Positions 54,504 to 63,643 of a stretch of 64,000 nt of DNA are shown in pieces; within the stretch, counting starts at the first letter, position 1; every line of letters begins with the position of its first letter. The notes beneath the pieces are model-generated. The model saw only the letters and a program-made list of their open reading frames with translations. It ran no database searches and was not told where the DNA came from. The stretch spans positions 1,054,001-1,118,000 of the forward strand of contig NZ_LIPG01000002.1 in NCBI RefSeq assembly GCF_001905505.1. Direction: 5' to 3'. Made by a program: the position numbers and the translations under genes. The stretch is from Streptomyces sp. CB02058 (GTDB taxonomy: Bacteria; Actinomycetota; Actinomycetes; Streptomycetales; Streptomycetaceae).

Positions 54504-55718
54504 GTGGCAGCACCGCAGAACTACCTCGCAGTCATCAAGGTCATCGGTGTCGGCGGCGGTGGTGTCAATGCCATCAACCGAATGATCGAGGTCGGCCTCA
54601 AGGGCGTCGAGTTCATCGCGATCAACACCGACGCGCAAGCGCTGTTGATGAGCGACGCCGACGTCAAGCTCGACGTCGGCCGTGAACTCACCCGTGGCCT
54701 CGGGGCCGGGGCGAACCCGGCCGTCGGTCGCAAGGCGGCAGAGGACCACCGTGAGGAGATCGAGGAGGTCCTCAAGGGGGCCGACATGGTCTTCGTCACC
54801 GCCGGAGAAGGCGGCGGCACCGGCACCGGCGGCGCACCCGTCGTCGCCAACATCGCCCGCTCGCTGGGCGCCCTGACGATCGGTGTGGTCACCCGCCCGT
54901 TCACCTTCGAGGGCCGGCGGCGCGCGAACCAGGCGGAGGACGGCATCGCCGAGCTCCGCGAAGAGGTCGACACCCTCATCGTCATCCCCAACGACCGGCT
55001 GCTGTCCATCTCGGACCGCCAGGTCAGCGTGCTCGACGCGTTCAAGTCGGCCGACCAGGTGCTGCTCTCGGGCGTCCAGGGCATCACCGACCTCATCACG
55101 ACCCCGGGTCTGATCAACCTCGACTTCGCCGACGTCAAGTCGGTCATGTCCGAGGCCGGATCGGCGCTCATGGGCATCGGCTCCGCACGCGGCGACGACC
55201 GCGCGGTCGCGGCGGCGGAGATGGCGATCTCCTCGCCGCTCCTGGAGGCGTCCATCGACGGCGCCCGCGGTGTCCTGCTCTCCATCTCCGGCGGCAGCGA
55301 CCTCGGTCTCTTCGAGATCAACGAGGCCGCGCAGCTGGTGAGCGAGGCGGCCCACCCGGAGGCGAACATCATCTTCGGCGCGGTCATCGACGACGCGCTG
55401 GGCGACGAGGTCCGGGTCACCGTCATCGCCGCGGGCTTCGACGGCGGACAGCCGCCGGCCCGCCGGGAGAACGTCCTCGGAGCGAACGCCGGGAAGCGCG
55501 AGGAGCCGGCCCCGCCGGCCCGGGCCGCCGAGCCGGTGCGCCAGTCGAGCGGGCTGGGCTCCGTCCCGCCGCGCGAGGAGCCCCAGACGCCGGCCGAGCC
55601 GGTGCCGGTGGCGAACGAGACCTCGCTCCCGCCGGTCTCCCCGCCGCACGTCCCGACGGCCCGTCCCTACCAGGACAACCAGGCCGAAGAGCTGGACGTA
55701 CCGGACTTCTTGAAGTGA
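54504..55718 (+). CDS. ftsZ: Cell division protein FtsZ
   Basis: Tubulin-like GTPase that forms the Z ring; 404 residues. [15 protein letters not shown], the tubulin signature GGGTGTG (residues 103-109) and the T7 catalytic loop [11 protein letters not shown] are intact. The disordered linker (about 320-395) is Pro/Glu-rich and the conserved tail LDVPDFLK is the docking site for partners such as SepF. GTG 54504 has GAGAGG upstream. Its stop overlaps the next gene by 4 bp. Confidence 0.99.
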   Translation: MAAPQNYLAVIKVIGVGGGGVNAINRMIEVGLKGVEFIAINTDAQALLMSDADVKLDVGRELTRGLGAGANPAVGRKAAEDHREEIEEVLKGADMVFVTAGEGGGTGTGGAPVVANIARSLGALTIGVVTRPFTFEGRRRANQAEDGIAELREEVDTLIVIPNDRLLSISDRQVSVLDAFKSADQVLLSGVQGITDLITTPGLINLDFADVKSVMSEAGSALMGIGSARGDDRAVAAAEMAISSPLLEASIDGARGVLLSISGGSDLGLFEINEAAQLVSEAAHPEANIIFGAVIDDALGDEVRVTVIAAGFDGGQPPARRENVLGANAGKREEPAPPARAAEPVRQSSGLGSVPPREEPQTPAEPVPVANETSLPPVSPPHVPTARPYQDNQAEELDVPDFLK

Positions 55719-56467
55719 TAGGTCCGCAGCACGCGGCCCCGGCCGCGGAGTCTTCGGCGGGCGGCGCCCATTTCGCCTTCACCGACAGGTGGGGCGGAGT
55801 GAGCGCCGTTCCGTACGAGGAGCTCAACCTGGGCGGCGCGGTCGGTGACGATCCCGCCGCTGTCTCCACGAACCGGGCGCGCGCGGCCGGGGCCCTCGGC
55901 CTCGACCCGGCCCGGGTCGTCTGGATGAACCAGGTGCACGGGCGCGACGTGGCCGTGGTCGAGGGGCCCTGGGGCGACGCCTCCGAGATCCCCGCCGTGG
56001 ACGCGGTGGTGACCGCCAGGCGCGGGGTGCCGCTCGCGGTCCTCACCGCCGACTGCACTCCCGTGCTCCTCGCCGACCCGGTGGCCGGTGTGATCGCGGC
56101 GGCCCATGCGGGAAGGCCCGGTCTGGTCGCGGGTGTCGTCCCGGCGGCCGTCGAGGCGATGACCGCCCTCGGCGCCGAACCGTCCAGGATCACCGCGCAC
56201 ACCGGCCCGGCCGTCTGCGGGCGGTGCTACGAGGTTCCCGAGCGTATGCGCGCCGAGGTCGCCGAGGTGGTTCCGGCCTCGTGGTCGGAGACCAGCTGGG
56301 GGACCCCCGCCGTGGACGTCACCGCCGGAGTCCACGCCCAGCTCGAGGCGCTCGGTGTGGGCGACCGGCACAGCTCGCCGTACTGCACCCTGGAATCCGG
56401 CGACCACTTCTCGTACCGCCGCGACCGCACCACAGGACGGCTCGCCGGATATGTCTGGTTGGACTGA
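55715..56467 (+). CDS. pgeF: Laccase-domain protein (PgeF/YfiH family)
   Basis: 250 residues. [18 protein letters not shown] (His), [11 protein letters not shown] (Cys) and AAHAGRPGL (His) form the zinc/purine site of this family. E. coli YfiH removes misincorporated residues from UDP-MurNAc peptides, while LACC1-like members are purine nucleoside phosphorylases; either fits a position in the cell-wall cluster. GTG 55715 overlaps ftsZ (GTGA). Confidence 0.92.
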   Translation: MIGPQHAAPAAESSAGGAHFAFTDRWGGVSAVPYEELNLGGAVGDDPAAVSTNRARAAGALGLDPARVVWMNQVHGRDVAVVEGPWGDASEIPAVDAVVTARRGVPLAVLTADCTPVLLADPVAGVIAAAHAGRPGLVAGVVPAAVEAMTALGAEPSRITAHTGPAVCGRCYEVPERMRAEVAEVVPASWSETSWGTPAVDVTAGVHAQLEALGVGDRHSSPYCTLESGDHFSYRRDRTTGRLAGYVWLD

Positions 56468-56473
56468 TAGGGC

Positions 56474-57193
56474 ATGACGGATCGCAGGACTGAACTCGCG
56501 GCGAACCTGGCACAGGTGGAGGAACGCATTGCTTCCGCCTGTGCGGCCGCGGGCCGCGAGCGGGGAGAGGTGACGCTCATCGTGGTCACCAAGACGTATC
56601 CCGCGAGCGATGTGCGAATTCTGCACGAACTCGGTGTTCGGCAGGTCGCGGAGAACCGTGACCAGGACGCGGCACCAAAAGCCGCCGCTTGTGCGGATCT
56701 GTCGCTCACATGGCACTTTGTCGGGCAATTGCAGACCAACAAGGTGCGCTCCGTGGCTGGTTATGCCGATGTGGTCCAGTCCGTGGACCGGGTGAGGCTC
56801 GTCACCGCACTCTCGGCGGCGGCGGTGCGGGGCGAGCGTGAACTCGGCTGCCTCATCCAGGTCGCACTCGACGCGGAGAGCGGCGAACGCGGGGACCGCG
56901 GTGGTGTCGCGCCGGACGCGATCGAGGAGTTGGCCGACGCGGTGGAGGCGGCTCCGGGACTCCGGCTCGACGGCCTCATGACGGTCGCCCCGCTCGCCGG
57001 CCCCTACGCCGGGCGGCAACGGGCGGCGTTCGACCGGCTGATGGAATTCTCATCCCGCCTGCGCGGGAACCATCCGGCTGCGAACATGGTCTCTGCTGGG
57101 ATGAGCGCGGATCTCGAGGACGCGGTGGCGGCCGGAGCGACACATGTACGCGTCGGTACGGCGGTACTCGGAGTCCGACCCCGGCTCGGGTAA
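56474..57193 (+). CDS. yggS: PLP homeostasis protein (YggS/PLPBP)
   Basis: 239-residue alanine-racemase-like TIM barrel that binds pyridoxal phosphate. The PLP Lys is in IVVTKTYPASDV (about residue 40); FVGQLQTNKVR, DGLMTVAPL and MSAGMSADLEDAVAAGATHVRVGTAVLG are family blocks. It regulates PLP supply rather than racemising amino acids. The MT start at 56474 lies 6 bp after pgeF; no clear ribosome site beyond GATAGGG. Confidence 0.94.
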   Translation: MTDRRTELAANLAQVEERIASACAAAGRERGEVTLIVVTKTYPASDVRILHELGVRQVAENRDQDAAPKAAACADLSLTWHFVGQLQTNKVRSVAGYADVVQSVDRVRLVTALSAAAVRGERELGCLIQVALDAESGERGDRGGVAPDAIEELADAVEAAPGLRLDGLMTVAPLAGPYAGRQRAAFDRLMEFSSRLRGNHPAANMVSAGMSADLEDAVAAGATHVRVGTAVLGVRPRLG

Positions 57194-57320
57194 CGTCGCG
57201 AAGCAAGTCGGACCACAGCAGAAAATATGGTCATTCCCGCCCAGAGCGGGCAGGCCGGAGTGGATCTCGGGCACTTGGTGACACGAATGCCGATCCACCA
57301 CAGAGCGGAGGACTCGGAGC

Positions 57321-57932
57321 ATGGCCGGCGCGATGCGCAAGATGGCGGTCTACCTCGGCCTCGTGGAGGACGATGGGTACGACGGTCCGGGGTTCGACCC
57401 CGACGACGAATTCGAACCCGAGCCGGAGCCCGAGCGGGACCGGCGGCGGCACCAGCCCGCGCATCAGATTGAGCGGGAACGGGACGAACCGGTACGAGCG
57501 GTGCAGCCGCCCGCACCTCGGGAGCCTGTTCAGCTCCCGGCGGAAAGCGGACGACCCGCCCGAATCGCACCCGTGGCATCCATCACACCTGACCGCCCGA
57601 ACATGGAGAAGAACGCACCGGTGATCATGCCCAAGGTCGTGTCCGAGCGGGAGCCCTACCGGATCACCACGCTGCACCCCAGGACCTACAACGAGGCCCG
57701 TACCATCGGGGAACACTTCCGTGAGGGCACTCCGGTGATCATGAACCTCACGGAGATGGACGACACGGATGCGAAGCGACTTGTCGACTTTGCCGCGGGA
57801 CTCGTCTTCGGTCTCCATGGCAGCATTGAGCGCGTGACGCAGAAGGTGTTCCTGTTGTCGCCTGCTAACGTCGATGTCACGGCGGAGGACAAGGCCCGCA
57901 TCGCAGAGGGCGGGTTCTTCAACCAGAGCTGA
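57321..57932 (+). CDS. sepF: SepF, Z-ring membrane anchor
   Basis: 203 residues. The N-terminal amphipathic helix [18 protein letters not shown] binds membrane; an acidic/Arg linker follows (about 20-100); the C-terminal SepF domain (about 115-195) has [17 protein letters not shown] and [30 protein letters not shown]. It bundles FtsZ and binds its C-terminal tail, replacing FtsA, which is absent here. The 127-bp spacer before ATG 57321 suggests a separate promoter; GGAG is upstream. Confidence 0.96.
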   Translation: MAGAMRKMAVYLGLVEDDGYDGPGFDPDDEFEPEPEPERDRRRHQPAHQIERERDEPVRAVQPPAPREPVQLPAESGRPARIAPVASITPDRPNMEKNAPVIMPKVVSEREPYRITTLHPRTYNEARTIGEHFREGTPVIMNLTEMDDTDAKRLVDFAAGLVFGLHGSIERVTQKVFLLSPANVDVTAEDKARIAEGGFFNQS

Positions 57933-57999
57933 GAACAACGGGAACAAACCCGGCCGGGAGGCCGGGCTACGAGAGCCAGGGGAGAGGGAAGCGCGGGAC

Positions 58000-58296
58000 A
58001 TGGGCGTCGCACTGGATGTTGTCTATATCGCGCTGATGTGTTTCCTCATCGTGCTGATCTTCCGGCTGGTCATGGACTATGTCTTCCAGTTCGCACGTTC
58101 ATGGCAGCCAGGCAAGGCGATGGTGATCGTTCTCGAGGGCACTTACACTGTCACCGATCCACCGCTGAAGCTTCTGCGGCGGTTCATACCGCCGTTGCGT
58201 CTCGGGGGCGTGGCACTTGACCTGTCCTTCTTCGTTCTGATGATCATCGTCTACATTCTGCTCAGCCTCGTGGGCAACTTTGCGAGCAGCGTGTGA
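58000..58296 (+). CDS. yggT: YggT-family membrane protein
   Basis: 98 residues, two long hydrophobic segments ([23 protein letters not shown] and [20 protein letters not shown]) flanking a short loop with [19 protein letters not shown], the YggT signature. Usually between sepF and divIVA in Gram-positive bacteria; function poorly known, probably linked to the division or polar growth complex. ATG 58000 has GGGAGAGGG upstream. Confidence 0.93.
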   Translation: MGVALDVVYIALMCFLIVLIFRLVMDYVFQFARSWQPGKAMVIVLEGTYTVTDPPLKLLRRFIPPLRLGGVALDLSFFVLMIIVYILLSLVGNFASSV

Positions 58297-58345
58297 ACGA
58301 TACGGTCTTGCCGACTGCCGACGACTACGTAGAGGTGAAGAAGAG

Positions 58346-59491
58346 ATGCCGCTGACCCCCGAGGACGTGCGGAACAAGCAGTTCACGACCGTCCGCCTCC
58401 GAGAAGGCTATGACGAGGACGAGGTCGATGCCTTCCTCGACGAGGTCGAATCGGAACTGACCCGACTGCTGCGTGAGAACGAGGACCTGCGCGCCAAGCT
58501 GGCCGCTGCCACGCGCGCGGCCGCGCAGAACCAGCAGCAGCAGGGCATGCGCAAACCGCCGGAACAGCAGGAACGGCCAGGTGCCCCGGTGCCCGCCGCC
58601 ATATCTGGTCCGCCGGTGCAGCAGCAGCCCCCGCAGATGGGTCCCCCCCAGCTGCCCGGTGGAGCTCCGCAGCTGCCTGCCGGTCCCAGCGGCCATGGTC
58701 CCCAGGGCGGCCACGGTCCCGGTCCGCAGGGCCCGCACGGCCCCGGCCCGATGCAGGGCGGTCCCATGGGTGGCCCGATGGGCGGCCCCATGGGTGGTCA
58801 CGCTCCGCAGCAGCAGATGCAGCAGATGCAGCAGCAGCAGATGCAGCAGCCCGGTCAGGGCCCTGGTGGCGACAGCGCCGCCCGTGTCCTCTCCCTCGCC
58901 CAGCAGACCGCCGACCAGGCGATCGCGGAGGCCCGTTCCGAGGCCAACAAGATCGTCGGCGAGGCGCGCAGCCGTGCCGAGGGCCTCGAGCGTGACGCCC
59001 GTGCCAAGGCGGACGCCCTGGAGCGGGACGCGCAGGAGAAGCACCGCGTGGCGATGGGCTCGCTGGAGTCGGCCCGCGCGACGCTGGAGCGCAAGGTCGA
59101 GGACCTGCGCGGCTTCGAGCGCGAGTACCGGACCCGTCTGAAGTCCTACCTGGAGAGCCAGCTGCGTCAGCTGGAGACCCAGGCCGACGACTCGCTGGCT
59201 CCGCCGCGGGCCCCGGCCGCGGCTTCGCTGCCGCCGTCGCCCTCGCTGGCCCCGGCCGGTGCGGGTGCGATGGGACACACCATGGGCGGCAACCACGGTG
59301 GTCACGGCAGCCAGCAGATGGGTGGCGGCAACCAGTCGATGGGTGGTGGCCCGTCGTACGGTGGCGGCCAGCAGCAGATGTCGCCGGCGATGACGCAGCC
59401 GATGGCGCCGGTGCGGCCGCAGGCGCCGCAGCCGATGCAGCAGGCGCCGTCGCCGATGCGTGGGTTCCTGATCGACGAGGACGACAACTGA
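58346..59491 (+). CDS. divIVA: DivIVA (polar growth determinant)
   Basis: 381 residues. The N-terminal membrane-binding domain is complete ([20 protein letters not shown], then [13 protein letters not shown]; residues 2-60). A ~110-residue Gln/Gly/Pro-rich insert (with [13 protein letters not shown] and [14 protein letters not shown]) separates it from the long coiled coil (about 195-290). The C-terminal 90 residues are again Gly/Gln/Met-rich, ending [11 protein letters not shown]. DivIVA is essential for tip growth in Streptomyces. ATG 58346 is the family start; followed by a strong terminator. Confidence 0.97.
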   Translation: MPLTPEDVRNKQFTTVRLREGYDEDEVDAFLDEVESELTRLLRENEDLRAKLAAATRAAAQNQQQQGMRKPPEQQERPGAPVPAAISGPPVQQQPPQMGPPQLPGGAPQLPAGPSGHGPQGGHGPGPQGPHGPGPMQGGPMGGPMGGPMGGHAPQQQMQQMQQQQMQQPGQGPGGDSAARVLSLAQQTADQAIAEARSEANKIVGEARSRAEGLERDARAKADALERDAQEKHRVAMGSLESARATLERKVEDLRGFEREYRTRLKSYLESQLRQLETQADDSLAPPRAPAAASLPPSPSLAPAGAGAMGHTMGGNHGGHGSQQMGGGNQSMGGGPSYGGGQQQMSPAMTQPMAPVRPQAPQPMQQAPSPMRGFLIDEDDN

Positions 59492-59529
59492 TCGGTTCGC
59501 GCTCGCTGAGCGCGTAGCCGTCGGCAGGC

Positions 59530-59572
59530 AAAGGGCCGGGCCCCGGGGATTTTCCCCGGGGCCCGGCCCTTT
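59530..59572 (+). terminator. Terminator after divIVA
   Basis: Perfect 20-bp arms (AAAGGGCCGGGCCCCGGGGA and its inverse) with a TTT loop and a following TTT-containing stretch; 38 bp after the stop codon. Confidence 0.95.
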
Positions 59573-59692
59573 GGCGTTGCCGTGCGTGCCGGGTGCCGGG
59601 TGCCGGGTGCCGCGTGCTGCCGGGGGGCGGGTGCGGTTCGCGGGGCGGGCCGCTGCGCGGGGCCTGTGCCCCTGCCCGCCCCTTCCCGTAAC

Positions 59693-59741
59693 CGGGGCTC
59701 CGCCCCGGACCCCGCTCCTCAATCGCCGGAGGGGCTTGAAA
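59693..59741. repeat. Interspersed Streptomyces intergenic repeat (candidate)
   Basis: The block from GGGGCTCCGCCCC through CTCCTCAATCGCCGGAGGGG to CTTGAAAT is of a kind I have seen repeatedly in Streptomyces intergenic regions. It can fold as two short hairpins (GGGGCTCCGCCCC). Copy number cannot be measured from one window. Confidence 0.55.
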
Positions 59742-59817
59742 TGGGCGCCGGCCGAACTTGAAGGGCGGCGGTGCGGGTGGGGGCGCCGAGTGTGGTGCCG
59801 GGCCGGGCTTGGAAGGC

Positions 59818-59914
59818 GGTGCCGGGAAACGTGAAGGGTTCCTCCGGTGTGTCGCCGGAGGGGTGCGGTGCCGGGAAACGTGAAGGGCCCCTCCGGTGTT
59901 TCGCCGGAGGGGCC
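59818..59914. repeat. 49-bp tandem duplication containing the ileS terminator
   Basis: Two adjacent copies (59818-59866 and 59867-59914) begin GGTGCCGGGAAACGTGAAGG and continue through TCCTCCGGTG and CGCCGGAGGGG. The right copy keeps a perfect hairpin; the left copy has mismatches in its stem. Confidence 0.8.
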
Positions 59915-59916
59915 CT
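59884..59916 (-). terminator. Terminator after ileS
   Basis: Perfect 13-bp arms AGGGCCCCTCCGG / CCGGAGGGGCCCT, 7-nt loop, 13 bp after the ileS stop codon. Confidence 0.88.
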
Positions 59917-59929
59917 GGGGTGGGGTTCG

Positions 59930-62900
59930 TCAGTGGGCGGTCTTGCGGAGGCGGAAGGTGAGGGACAGGCCCTCGTCCTCGAACGGGGTGCCGTACGTGT
60001 CGTCCGCCTCGCCCCGGGCGTAGTCCAGGGCCAGGACCTCGTCCGCGATCAGGGTCGCGTGCTCGGTCAGGGCCTCGGTCGTCTCCGGGGACGCCGACGT
60101 CCAGCGGACGGCGATCCGGTCCGCCACGTCCAGGCCGCTGTTCTTGCGGGCCTCCTGGATCAGGCGGATCGCGTCACGGGCCAGTCCGGCCGCCCGCAGC
60201 TCCGGGGTGATCTCCAGGTCCAGGGCGACCGTCGCGCCCGAGTCGGACGCCACCGACCAGCCCTCGCGGGGGGTCTCCGTGATGATGACCTCGTCGGGGG
60301 CCAGGGTGACCTGCTCGCCGTCCACCTCGACCGACGCCGTGCCCTCACGCAGGGCCAGCGAGAGCGCGGCCGCGTCGGCGTTCGCCACGGCCTTGGCGAC
60401 CGCCTGGACGCCCTTGCCGAAGCGCTTGCCCAGCGCGCGGAAGTTCGCCTTGGCCGTGGTGTCGACCAGCGAGCCGCCGACCTCCGAGAGCGAGGCCAGG
60501 GAGGAGACGTTGAGCTCCTCCGTGATCTGGGCCCGCAGCTCCGGGGAGAGGGACTCGAAGCCGGAGGCCGCCACCAGAGCGCGCGAGAGCGGCTGCCTGG
60601 TCTTGACGCCCGACTCCGCACGCGTCGCGCGTCCCAGCTCGACCAGGCGGCGTACCAGCGCCATCTGTGAGGAGAGCTCGGGGTCGATCACCGCGTCGTC
60701 CGCCTTCGGCCAGGATGACAGGTGCACCGATTCCGGGGCGTCCGGGGCGACCGGGACGACCAGGTCCTGCCAGACACGCTCGGTGATGAACGGGGTCAGC
60801 GGGGCCATCAGCCGGGTGACCGTCTCCACGACCTCGTGCAGGGTGCGCAGCGCCGCCTTGTCGCCCTGCCAGAAGCGGCGGCGGGAGCGGCGGACGTACC
60901 AGTTGGACAGATCGTCGACGAAGGCCGAGAGCAGCTTGCCGGCGCGCTGGGTGTCGTACGCCTCCAGCGCCGCCGTGACCTCGTTCACCAGGGTGCCCAG
61001 CTCGCCGAGCAGCCAGCGGTCAAGAACCGTCCGGTCGGCGGGGGCCGGGTCGGCCGCGGACGGCGCCCAGCCCGACGTACGGGCGTACAGGGCCTGGAAG
61101 GCCACTGTGTTCCAGTACGTGAGGAGCGTCTTGCGGACGACCTCCTGGATCGTGCCGTGGCCCACGCGGCGCGCCGCCCACGGCGATCCGCCCGCCGCCA
61201 TGAACCAGCGGACGGCGTCGGCGCCGTGCTGGTCCATCAGCGGGATCGGCTGGAGGATGTTGCCCAGGTGCTTGGACATCTTCCGGCCGTCCTCGGCGAG
61301 GATGTGGCCCAGGCAGACCACGTTCTCGTAGCTGGACTTGTCGAAGACCAGCGTGCCGACCGCCATCAGCGTGTAGAACCAGCCGCGGGTCTGGTCGATG
61401 GCCTCCGAGATGAACTGCGCCGGGTAACGGCTCTCGAAGATCTCCTTGTTCTTGTACGGGTAGCCCCACTGCGCGAACGGCATCGAACCCGAGTCGTACC
61501 AGGCGTCGATGACCTCCGGGACGCGGTACGCCTCCAGCTGGCAGTTCTCGTGCGAGCAGGTGAACGTGATCTCGTCGATGAACGGGCGGTGCGGGTCGAG
61601 CGACGACTGGTCGGTGCCCGTGAGTTCCGTCAGCTCCGCGCGCGAGCCCACGCACGTCAGGTGGTTGTCCTCGCAGCGCCAGATCGGGAGCGGGGTGCCC
61701 CAGTAGCGGTTGCGGGACAGCGCCCAGTCGACGTTGTTGTTCAGCCAGTCGCCGAAGCGGCCGTTCTTGACGGAGTCCGGGAACCAGTTGGTCTTCTCGT
61801 TCTCCTGGAGCAGCCGCTCCTTGACCGCCGTCGTGCGGATGTACCAGGACGGCTGCGCGTAGTAGAGCAGGGCCGTGTGGCAGCGCCAGCAGTGCGGGTA
61901 GCTGTGCTCGTACGGGACGTGGCGGAAGAGCCGGCCGCGCGCGGCCAGGTCCTCGGTGAGGGCCTCGTCGGCCTTCTTGAAGAAGACGCCGCCGACCAGC
62001 GGGAGGTCCTCCTCGAACGTGCCGTCGGGGCGCACCGGGTTGACCACCGGCAGGCCGTACGCCTTGCAGACCAGGAGGTCGTCGGCGCCGAAGGCGGGGG
62101 ACTGGTGGACCAGACCCGTGCCGTCCTCGGTCGTGACGTACTCGGCGTTGACGACGAAGTGCGCCTCGCTCGGGAACTCGACGAGCTGGAAGGGGCGGTC
62201 GTACGTCCAGCGCTCCATCTCGCGGCCGGTGAAGCTCTCACCGGTGAGCTCCCAGCCCTCGCCGAGCGCCTTCTCGACCAGCGGGCGGGCGACGACGAGC
62301 TTCTCCTGGCCGTCCGTCGCGACGACGTAGCTCACGTCGGGGTGCGCGGCGACGGCGGTGTTGGAGACCAGGGTCCAGGGGGTCGTCGTCCAGACGAGCA
62401 GCGCGGCCTCGCCGGCGAGCGGACCGCTCGTCAGCGGGAAGCGCACGAAGACCGAGGGGTCGACGACCGTCTCGTAACCCTGGGCGAGCTCGTGGTCCGA
62501 GAGCCCGGTGCCGCAGCGCGGGCACCAGGGGGCGACGCGATGGTCCTGGACCAGCAGGTCCTTGTTGAAGATCTCCTTCAGCGACCACCACACGGAGTCG
62601 ACGTACTCCGGGTCCATCGTGCGGTAGGCGTCGTCCAGGTCGACCCAGTACCCCATGCGCGTCGTGAGCTCGGTGAACGCGTCGGTGTGGCGGGTCACGG
62701 ACTCACGGCACCTGGCGTTGAACTCGGCGATGCCGTACGCCTCGATGTCCTTCTTGCCGCTGAAGCCCAGCTCCTTCTCCACGGCCAGCTCGACCGGGAG
62801 GCCGTGGCAGTCCCAGCCGGCCTTGCGGCCGACGTGGAAGCCCTGCATGGTGCGGAAGCGCGGGAAGACGTCCTTGAAGACGCGGGCCTCGATGTGGTGG

Positions 62901-63079
62901 GCGCCGGGCATGCCGTTGGCGGTGGGCGGTCCCTCGTAGAAGACCCACTCGGGGCGGCCCTCGGACTGTTCGAGGCTCTTGGCGAAGACCTTGGCGTCCC
63001 GCCAGAAGTCGAGCACGGCGTGCTCGAGGGCGGGCAGGTCGACCTGGGCGGGTACCTGGCGGTACTGCGGCGATGTCAT
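59930..63079 (-). CDS. ileS: Isoleucyl-tRNA synthetase
   Basis: 1049 residues, class I synthetase. The nucleotide-binding HIGH-equivalent is in GPPTANGMPGAHHIEARVFKD, and KMSKS is DGRKMSKHLGN. The N-terminus DFWRDAKVFAKSLEQ, the zinc-type Cys sets CPRCG and CWRC, and the editing domain with TTPWTLVSNTAVA are present. GPPTANG with HHxxxR suggests the IleS2 (eukaryote-like, mupirocin-tolerant) lineage. ATG 63079 has GGAGGAAG eight bases upstream, which lies inside a T-box expression platform. Minus strand, convergent with divIVA. Confidence 0.97.
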   Translation of the reverse strand: MTSPQYRQVPAQVDLPALEHAVLDFWRDAKVFAKSLEQSEGRPEWVFYEGPPTANGMPGAHHIEARVFKDVFPRFRTMQGFHVGRKAGWDCHGLPVELAVEKELGFSGKKDIEAYGIAEFNARCRESVTRHTDAFTELTTRMGYWVDLDDAYRTMDPEYVDSVWWSLKEIFNKDLLVQDHRVAPWCPRCGTGLSDHELAQGYETVVDPSVFVRFPLTSGPLAGEAALLVWTTTPWTLVSNTAVAAHPDVSYVVATDGQEKLVVARPLVEKALGEGWELTGESFTGREMERWTYDRPFQLVEFPSEAHFVVNAEYVTTEDGTGLVHQSPAFGADDLLVCKAYGLPVVNPVRPDGTFEEDLPLVGGVFFKKADEALTEDLAARGRLFRHVPYEHSYPHCWRCHTALLYYAQPSWYIRTTAVKERLLQENEKTNWFPDSVKNGRFGDWLNNNVDWALSRNRYWGTPLPIWRCEDNHLTCVGSRAELTELTGTDQSSLDPHRPFIDEITFTCSHENCQLEAYRVPEVIDAWYDSGSMPFAQWGYPYKNKEIFESRYPAQFISEAIDQTRGWFYTLMAVGTLVFDKSSYENVVCLGHILAEDGRKMSKHLGNILQPIPLMDQHGADAVRWFMAAGGSPWAARRVGHGTIQEVVRKTLLTYWNTVAFQALYARTSGWAPSAADPAPADRTVLDRWLLGELGTLVNEVTAALEAYDTQRAGKLLSAFVDDLSNWYVRRSRRRFWQGDKAALRTLHEVVETVTRLMAPLTPFITERVWQDLVVPVAPDAPESVHLSSWPKADDAVIDPELSSQMALVRRLVELGRATRAESGVKTRQPLSRALVAASGFESLSPELRAQITEELNVSSLASLSEVGGSLVDTTAKANFRALGKRFGKGVQAVAKAVANADAAALSLALREGTASVEVDGEQVTLAPDEVIITETPREGWSVASDSGATVALDLEITPELRAAGLARDAIRLIQEARKNSGLDVADRIAVRWTSASPETTEALTEHATLIADEVLALDYARGEADDTYGTPFEDEGLSLTFRLRKTAH

Positions 63080-63345
63080 GTGCGGGCTTCCTCCGGCGGA
63101 CGTCTTCCACTTCCGTCGGAGGGACGAGAACCGGATCGGCTCCCGCGGTACCACCCTCCTTGGCCCCGGGCGTGCGCCCGTGGCCCCCTCATTGGGGTCG
63201 CGATGCCGGGTCTAGTCGCCTTGCGCCGGTGGGCGGGCCCACGGTCCAAGGCTTTCTTCCGGCGGCTCAGGGGTGATCTTCGCGGCGCGCTCGCCCCCGG
63301 GCTTCCACCGTCCCCGGGTCGCTCCTGGCTGCGTACGACGCTACT
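63080..63345 (-). promoter_or_regulatory. T-box riboswitch controlling ileS (translational type)
   Basis: On the minus strand the leader has a GC-rich stem I region with the Ile specifier ATC (63277-63275, in GAAGATCACCCC) and the T-box sequence GGGTGGTACCGCGG (63156-63143). Downstream, CCTCCGACGG (63122-63113) can pair with CCGCCGGAGG (63099-63090), which contains the ileS ribosome site, so uncharged tRNA-Ile should free translation. The layout matches the actinobacterial ileS T-boxes. Exact 5' end is approximate. Confidence 0.88.
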
Positions 63346-63643
63346 CGTCCCGTCCATGCCTCTCGCTGCGGCCAGTGTACGGGCCCGTACGGGCGACGGC
63401 CGACCGGTTTATCCGCGGCGCGGGGCGTGACCCGAATGGCCACACGGGGCGGAAGCGTTCCCGCGGAGGGCGCGCGGGCGGATTACCGCGCGGGGAGCTG
63501 GGCACAACGCTTGCAGGCGCGTCGCTGCCCGGCCGCGGGGAGGGGCGAACCGGCGGCGTGCCCCGTTGCCGCGGAGCTGGGGTCGATTTATCGTCCCAGC
63601 ACGATTCGCGTGCAAGATCACAATATGTGAAGGGGCCGCGGCC
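63346..63643. other. Divergent promoter region between ileS leader and DksA-like gene
   Basis: Up to ~298 bp. No gene seen. An AT-richer patch TCACAATATGTGAAGG (63618-63633) just before the last gene is a promoter or operator candidate (TCACAATATGTGA is nearly palindromic). Confidence 0.5.

Larger units (their letters stand above)
59492..59929. other. Convergent intergenic region with several repeats
   Basis: 438 bp between divIVA and ileS 3' ends. It contains the divIVA terminator, a heptamer array of GTGCCGG (59586-59611), an interspersed-type repeat (59693-59741), a 49-bp tandem duplication and the ileS terminator. No gene seen. Confidence 0.75.

Noticed and set aside
59573..59830. Possible short plus-strand gene after divIVA
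   Set aside because: Its frame runs through heptamer repeats and an interspersed repeat; no start signal or conserved content.
60722..63430. 902-codon plus-strand open frame opposite ileS
   Set aside because: Shadow of ileS; composition and lack of start signals do not support it.
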